Below are positions 6,832-8,189 of a stretch of DNA of 8,189 nt, one piece after another. Location: positions 1 through 8,189 of the forward strand of contig CAZKBT010000091.1 of NCBI GenBank assembly GCA_964551305.1, given 5' to 3'. The position numbers and the translations under genes were made by a program. The notes below the pieces were generated by a model, which worked only from the letters and a program-made list of their open reading frames with translations, searched no databases and had not been told where the DNA came from. This DNA comes from JBAZDC01 sp041654595 (GTDB taxonomy: Bacteria; Pseudomonadota; Gammaproteobacteria; Burkholderiales; Burkholderiaceae_B). How positions within the stretch are numbered: the first letter of the stretch is position 1; each line of letters opens with the position of its first letter.

Positions 6832-6873
6832 CGGATCCGATGCTCCGCGCATGGTTGACGGAGACCGGATCCG
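6832..6873. repeat. Nested inverted repeat in the fbpA-fpr intergenic region
   Basis: Two copies of the self-palindrome CGGATCCG (6832-6839 and 6866-6873; each preceded by C) flank an inner inverted pair CTCCG (6843-6847) and CGGAG (6859-6863). Together they can fold into an 8-bp plus 5-bp stem with a small internal loop and an 11-nt apical loop. No T-run follows. It could be a binding site for a dimeric regulator or a cruciform or RNA structure. No function is assigned. Confidence 0.5.
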
Positions 6874-6934
6874 TGGCGGCGGTCGCGCGGCGCAACGGCG
6901 CGTCGGCGCGCTAGAATGTGACAGTTCTTCATCG

Positions 6935-6940
6935 TATTAT
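6935..6940 (+). promoter_or_regulatory. Candidate -10 element for fpr
   Basis: TATTAT matches the -10 consensus at five of six positions, 67 bp before the fpr ATG. The hexamer at 17-bp spacing (TAGAAT, 6912-6917) is a weak -35, matching three of six, though TAGAAT itself could be an alternative -10. GTGACA (6918-6923) resembles a -35 but is only 11 bp away. Transcription from here would begin at about 6946-6948, at the 5' arm of the next hairpin. Confidence 0.3.
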
Positions 6941-6943
6941 CCC

Positions 6944-6968
6944 GAGAGCGTTTTCGCGTCAGGCTCTC
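6944..6968 (+). promoter_or_regulatory. Leader hairpin upstream of fpr
   Basis: GAGAGC (6944-6949) pairs with GCTCTC (6963-6968) across a 13-nt loop, and TTTT (6969-6972) follows. It sits 39 bp before the fpr ATG. If transcribed, it would form a 5'-end stem-loop or a weak intrinsic terminator/attenuator. The stem is short (6 bp) and the T-run is only four bases, so the role is uncertain. Confidence 0.35.
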
Positions 6969-7007
6969 TTTTATCGGCCAACAGGGTTGGCATCGGCATT
7001 TACGACT

Positions 7008-7784
7008 ATGGCAGCTTTCAATACCGAGCAAGTTCTGAACGTTCATCACTGGAACGACACGTTGTTTTCTTTCACCACGACACGCGATTCGGCATTGCGT
7101 TTTCATAACGGACATTTCGTCATGATAGGCCTCGAGGTGAACGGCAAGCCGCTGATGCGGGCCTACAGCATCGCCAGCGCCAATTACGAAGAAAATCTGG
7201 AGTTCCTGAGCATCAAGGTGCCGGACGGCCCCCTGACGTCGAAACTCCAGCATTTGAAGGCGGGCGATCAGATATTGGTCAGCCGCAAGCCCGTCGGAAC
7301 GCTGATCGTCGACGACCTCAAGCCGGGCAAGCACCTTTATCTGTTCGCCACGGGAACGGGACTGGCTCCCTTCATGAGCATCATCAAGGATCCTGAGGTA
7401 TACGAGCGCTTCGACAAGATCGTGCTCATGCACGGCGTCCGATTCGTCAGCGAGCTGGCCTATGCGGACTACATCCAGAACGAACTGCCGGCCAACGAGT
7501 ATTTCGGCGACGTCGTTCGCGAGAAGCTGATCTATTACCCGACGGTGACGCGCGAGCCTTTCCGCAACCAGGGTCGTATTACCGCTCTGGTCGAGTCCGG
7601 CAAGCTGTTCGAGGACATAGGCTTGCCACCGCTGAATCCGGAAACCGACAGGGCCATGTTGTGCGGTAGTCCCAGCATGCTTGCCGACATCGGCGCGATG
7701 CTGGACGCCCGTGGCTTCGAGATCTCGGACGGAGTCGGCCAGCCGGGCGACTATGTCGTGGAAAGAGCCTTCGTTGAAAAATAG
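7008..7784 (+). CDS. fpr: Ferredoxin/flavodoxin-NADP+ reductase, bacterial subclass I
   Basis: A 258-residue cytoplasmic flavoenzyme that passes electrons between NADPH and ferredoxin or flavodoxin, feeding Fe-S, oxidative-stress and iron-release reactions. The N-terminal FAD domain carries RAYSIAS (51-57), the flavin-binding signature. The C-terminal NADP domain carries FATGTGLAPFMS (113-124), MHGVR (141-145) and CGSPSM (219-224). The end VERAFVEK, rather than an aromatic terminus, matches the bacterial subclass I enzymes of Azotobacter and Pseudomonas, which are also about 258 residues. The ATG at 7008 gives the family start MAAFNTEQVL; a GTG at 6918 would add 30 unrelated residues. No clear ribosome site precedes the ATG, which is unusual beside fbpA and ridA. 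It is divergent from fbpA and shares its control region, consistent with an iron or redox link, but co-regulation is inferred. Confidence 0.96.
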   Translation: MAAFNTEQVLNVHHWNDTLFSFTTTRDSALRFHNGHFVMIGLEVNGKPLMRAYSIASANYEENLEFLSIKVPDGPLTSKLQHLKAGDQILVSRKPVGTLIVDDLKPGKHLYLFATGTGLAPFMSIIKDPEVYERFDKIVLMHGVRFVSELAYADYIQNELPANEYFGDVVREKLIYYPTVTREPFRNQGRITALVESGKLFEDIGLPPLNPETDRAMLCGSPSMLADIGAMLDARGFEISDGVGQPGDYVVERAFVEK

Positions 7785-7786
7785 GC

Positions 7787-7818
7787 CCGGCCTGCTGCGC
7801 CGGAAAGCGGGATTTTCG
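7787..7818 (+). terminator. Weak terminator-like structure after fpr
   Basis: CCGGC (7787-7791) can pair with GCCGG (7799-7803) just after the fpr stop. Alternatively, CGGAAA (7801-7806) can pair with TTTTCG (7813-7818) with one G-U pair. The two overlap and compete, and neither has a proper following T-run, so termination here is only a possibility. Confidence 0.25.
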
Positions 7819-7850
7819 AGGCAAGGGGCTTTTAATTCAGGCTATAGATG

Positions 7851-7881
7851 TTTACACTTCGATAGTAATTTTCATTGTTAT
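7851..7881 (+). promoter_or_regulatory. Candidate promoter for the ridA-family gene
   Basis: TTTACA (7851-7856) matches the -35 consensus at five of six. TGTTAT (7876-7881) matches the -10 at four of six with a long 19-bp spacer. The stretch 7831-7882 is distinctly AT-rich compared with the flanking genes, which fits a promoter. A start this close to the ATG would give a very short leader, so another start within the AT-rich stretch is equally possible. Confidence 0.3.
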
Positions 7882-7886
7882 AGAGG
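7882..7886 (+). promoter_or_regulatory. Ribosome binding site of the ridA-family gene
   Basis: AGAGG six bases before the ATG at 7893. It supports this start codon. Confidence 0.7.
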
Positions 7887-7892
7887 CAAGTC

Positions 7893-8189
7893 ATGAGCAA
7901 GCAAATCATTCATACGGATAACGCCCCGGCCGCGGTCGGACCGTATTCCCAAGCTGTCGTCGCCAAGTCGGGAAAGACTGTGTACTTGTCCGGCCAGATC
8001 GGTCTCGAGCCGGGCACGGGCGAATTGATATCGGAAAATTTCGAAGGGCAGGTACGCCAATCCTTCGCCAACATGCAGGCGGTCATCGAAGAGGCGGGCG
8101 GCGCCCTCGACAGCATCGTGAAACTGACCTTGTTCCTCACCGACCTGAGCAAGTTCGCCAGCGCGAACGCCATCATGGCCGACATCATT
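7893..8189 (+). CDS. ridA: RidA family (YjgF/YER057c/UK114) enamine/imine deaminase, 5' part
   Basis: The first 99 codons of a RidA-type protein, cut by the window edge; the family is about 125-130 residues, so roughly 30 are missing. RidA is a small cytoplasmic trimer that hydrolyses reactive 2-aminoacrylate and related enamines/imines released by PLP enzymes such as serine/threonine dehydratase. Visible family motifs are the opening MSKQIIHTDNAPAAVGPYSQA, the strand TVYLSGQIGLEPGTGEL, and NMQAVIEEAGG with VKLTLFLTDLSKFA. The catalytic arginine and glutamate of true RidA lie beyond the window, so archetypal RidA versus a Rid1-7 relative cannot be settled here; GPYSQA and SGQIGL favour the archetype. 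The start is supported by AGAGG (7882-7886), six bases upstream. It follows fpr by 108 bp with its own AT-rich candidate promoter, so it is probably transcribed separately. Confidence 0.93.
   Translation, partial: MSKQIIHTDNAPAAVGPYSQAVVAKSGKTVYLSGQIGLEPGTGELISENFEGQVRQSFANMQAVIEEAGGALDSIVKLTLFLTDLSKFASANAIMADII

Larger units (their letters stand above)
6574..7007. other. Divergent intergenic control region between fbpA and fpr
   Basis: This gap of 434 bp holds no gene I can support. From the fbpA side it contains the fbpA ribosome site and a leader of roughly 110 bases without strong features. An AT-rich block (about 6698-6790) follows, with a TACAAT element, the candidate Fur box and short direct repeats (AAATGAAAA at 6703 and 6726; AATAGCGC at 6743 and 6771). 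Next is a very GC-rich block (about 6800-6912) with a nested inverted repeat, then TAGAAT and TATTAT -10-like hexamers and a hairpin on the fpr side. A minus-strand open frame at 6578-6895 overlaps it, but its translation is low-complexity and lacks family resemblance. Confidence 0.7.

Noticed and set aside
6578..6895. Minus-strand 105-codon open frame in the fbpA leader region
   Set aside because: It covers the Fur-like site, promoter candidates and AT-rich DNA, has no recognisable domain, and ends against the fbpA ribosome site. Regulatory sequence explains the region better.
6918..7007. Earlier GTG start for fpr
   Set aside because: It would add 30 residues absent from the family and would read through the candidate -10 and hairpin. 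MAAFNTEQ at 7008 is the expected N-terminus.
6741..7433. Minus-strand 230-codon open frame opposite fpr
   Set aside because: It is antisense to the FAD and NADP motifs of fpr and lacks any family signature.
1..8189. CRISPR arrays, tRNA/rRNA genes, insertion sequences, phage or defence genes
   Set aside because: I found no spaced direct-repeat arrays, cloverleaf-like sequences, transposase motifs or terminal inverted repeats. The window is almost fully accounted for by core metabolic and transport genes.

Overview
This is an 8.2-kb stretch of a GC-rich betaproteobacterial chromosome. The protein sequences (glutamine synthetase, NtrB/NtrC, an FbpA-type ferric-binding protein and a 258-residue Fpr) look most like Burkholderiales, family Alcaligenaceae (the Bordetella/Achromobacter/Pusillimonas neighbourhood). 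That placement is by eye and is not a search result. Every gene is a recognisable core-metabolism or transport gene. I see no mobile element, CRISPR array, toxin-antitoxin pair, phage gene or RNA gene.

Layout. (1) Positions 1-3075, plus strand: the 3' end of glnA (glutamine synthetase, with its adenylylation tyrosine), then ntrB/glnL (sensor kinase) and ntrC/glnG (sigma-54 activator). This is the classical glnA-ntrB-ntrC nitrogen-control cluster. A perfect 10-bp hairpin lies between glnA and ntrB, and an ATGA overlap joins ntrB to ntrC. (2) Positions 3095-6573, minus strand, converging on ntrC with only 19 bp between stop codons: a three-gene ferric-iron ABC uptake operon, transcribed fbpA (periplasmic binding protein) -> fbpB (fused double permease) -> fbpC (ATPase). 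Adjacent genes overlap. The ATPase lacks the C-terminal TOBE-type domain of classical FbpC, and the permease has no in-frame ATG near its 5' end. (3) Positions 6574-7007: a divergent control region of about 430 bp with an AT-rich part carrying a candidate Fur operator, short direct repeats, a nested inverted repeat and a GAGAGC/GCTCTC hairpin. (4) Positions 7008-7784, plus strand: fpr, ferredoxin/flavodoxin-NADP+ reductase. (5) From 7893 to the window edge, plus strand: the 5' part of a ridA-family enamine/imine deaminase gene.

How they work together. NtrB/NtrC would read nitrogen status through PII and control glnA and other sigma-54 promoters. FbpABC would bring ferric iron from the periplasm into the cytoplasm, probably repressed by Fur when iron is plentiful. 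Fpr supplies or removes electrons for ferredoxin/flavodoxin, which links it to Fe-S and redox homeostasis, and it shares the intergenic control region with fbpA. RidA removes reactive enamines made by PLP enzymes. I found no convincing undescribed system. The points most worth checking are the permease start, the TOBE-less ATPase, the hairpin between glnA and ntrB, and the structured divergent region between fbpA and fpr.
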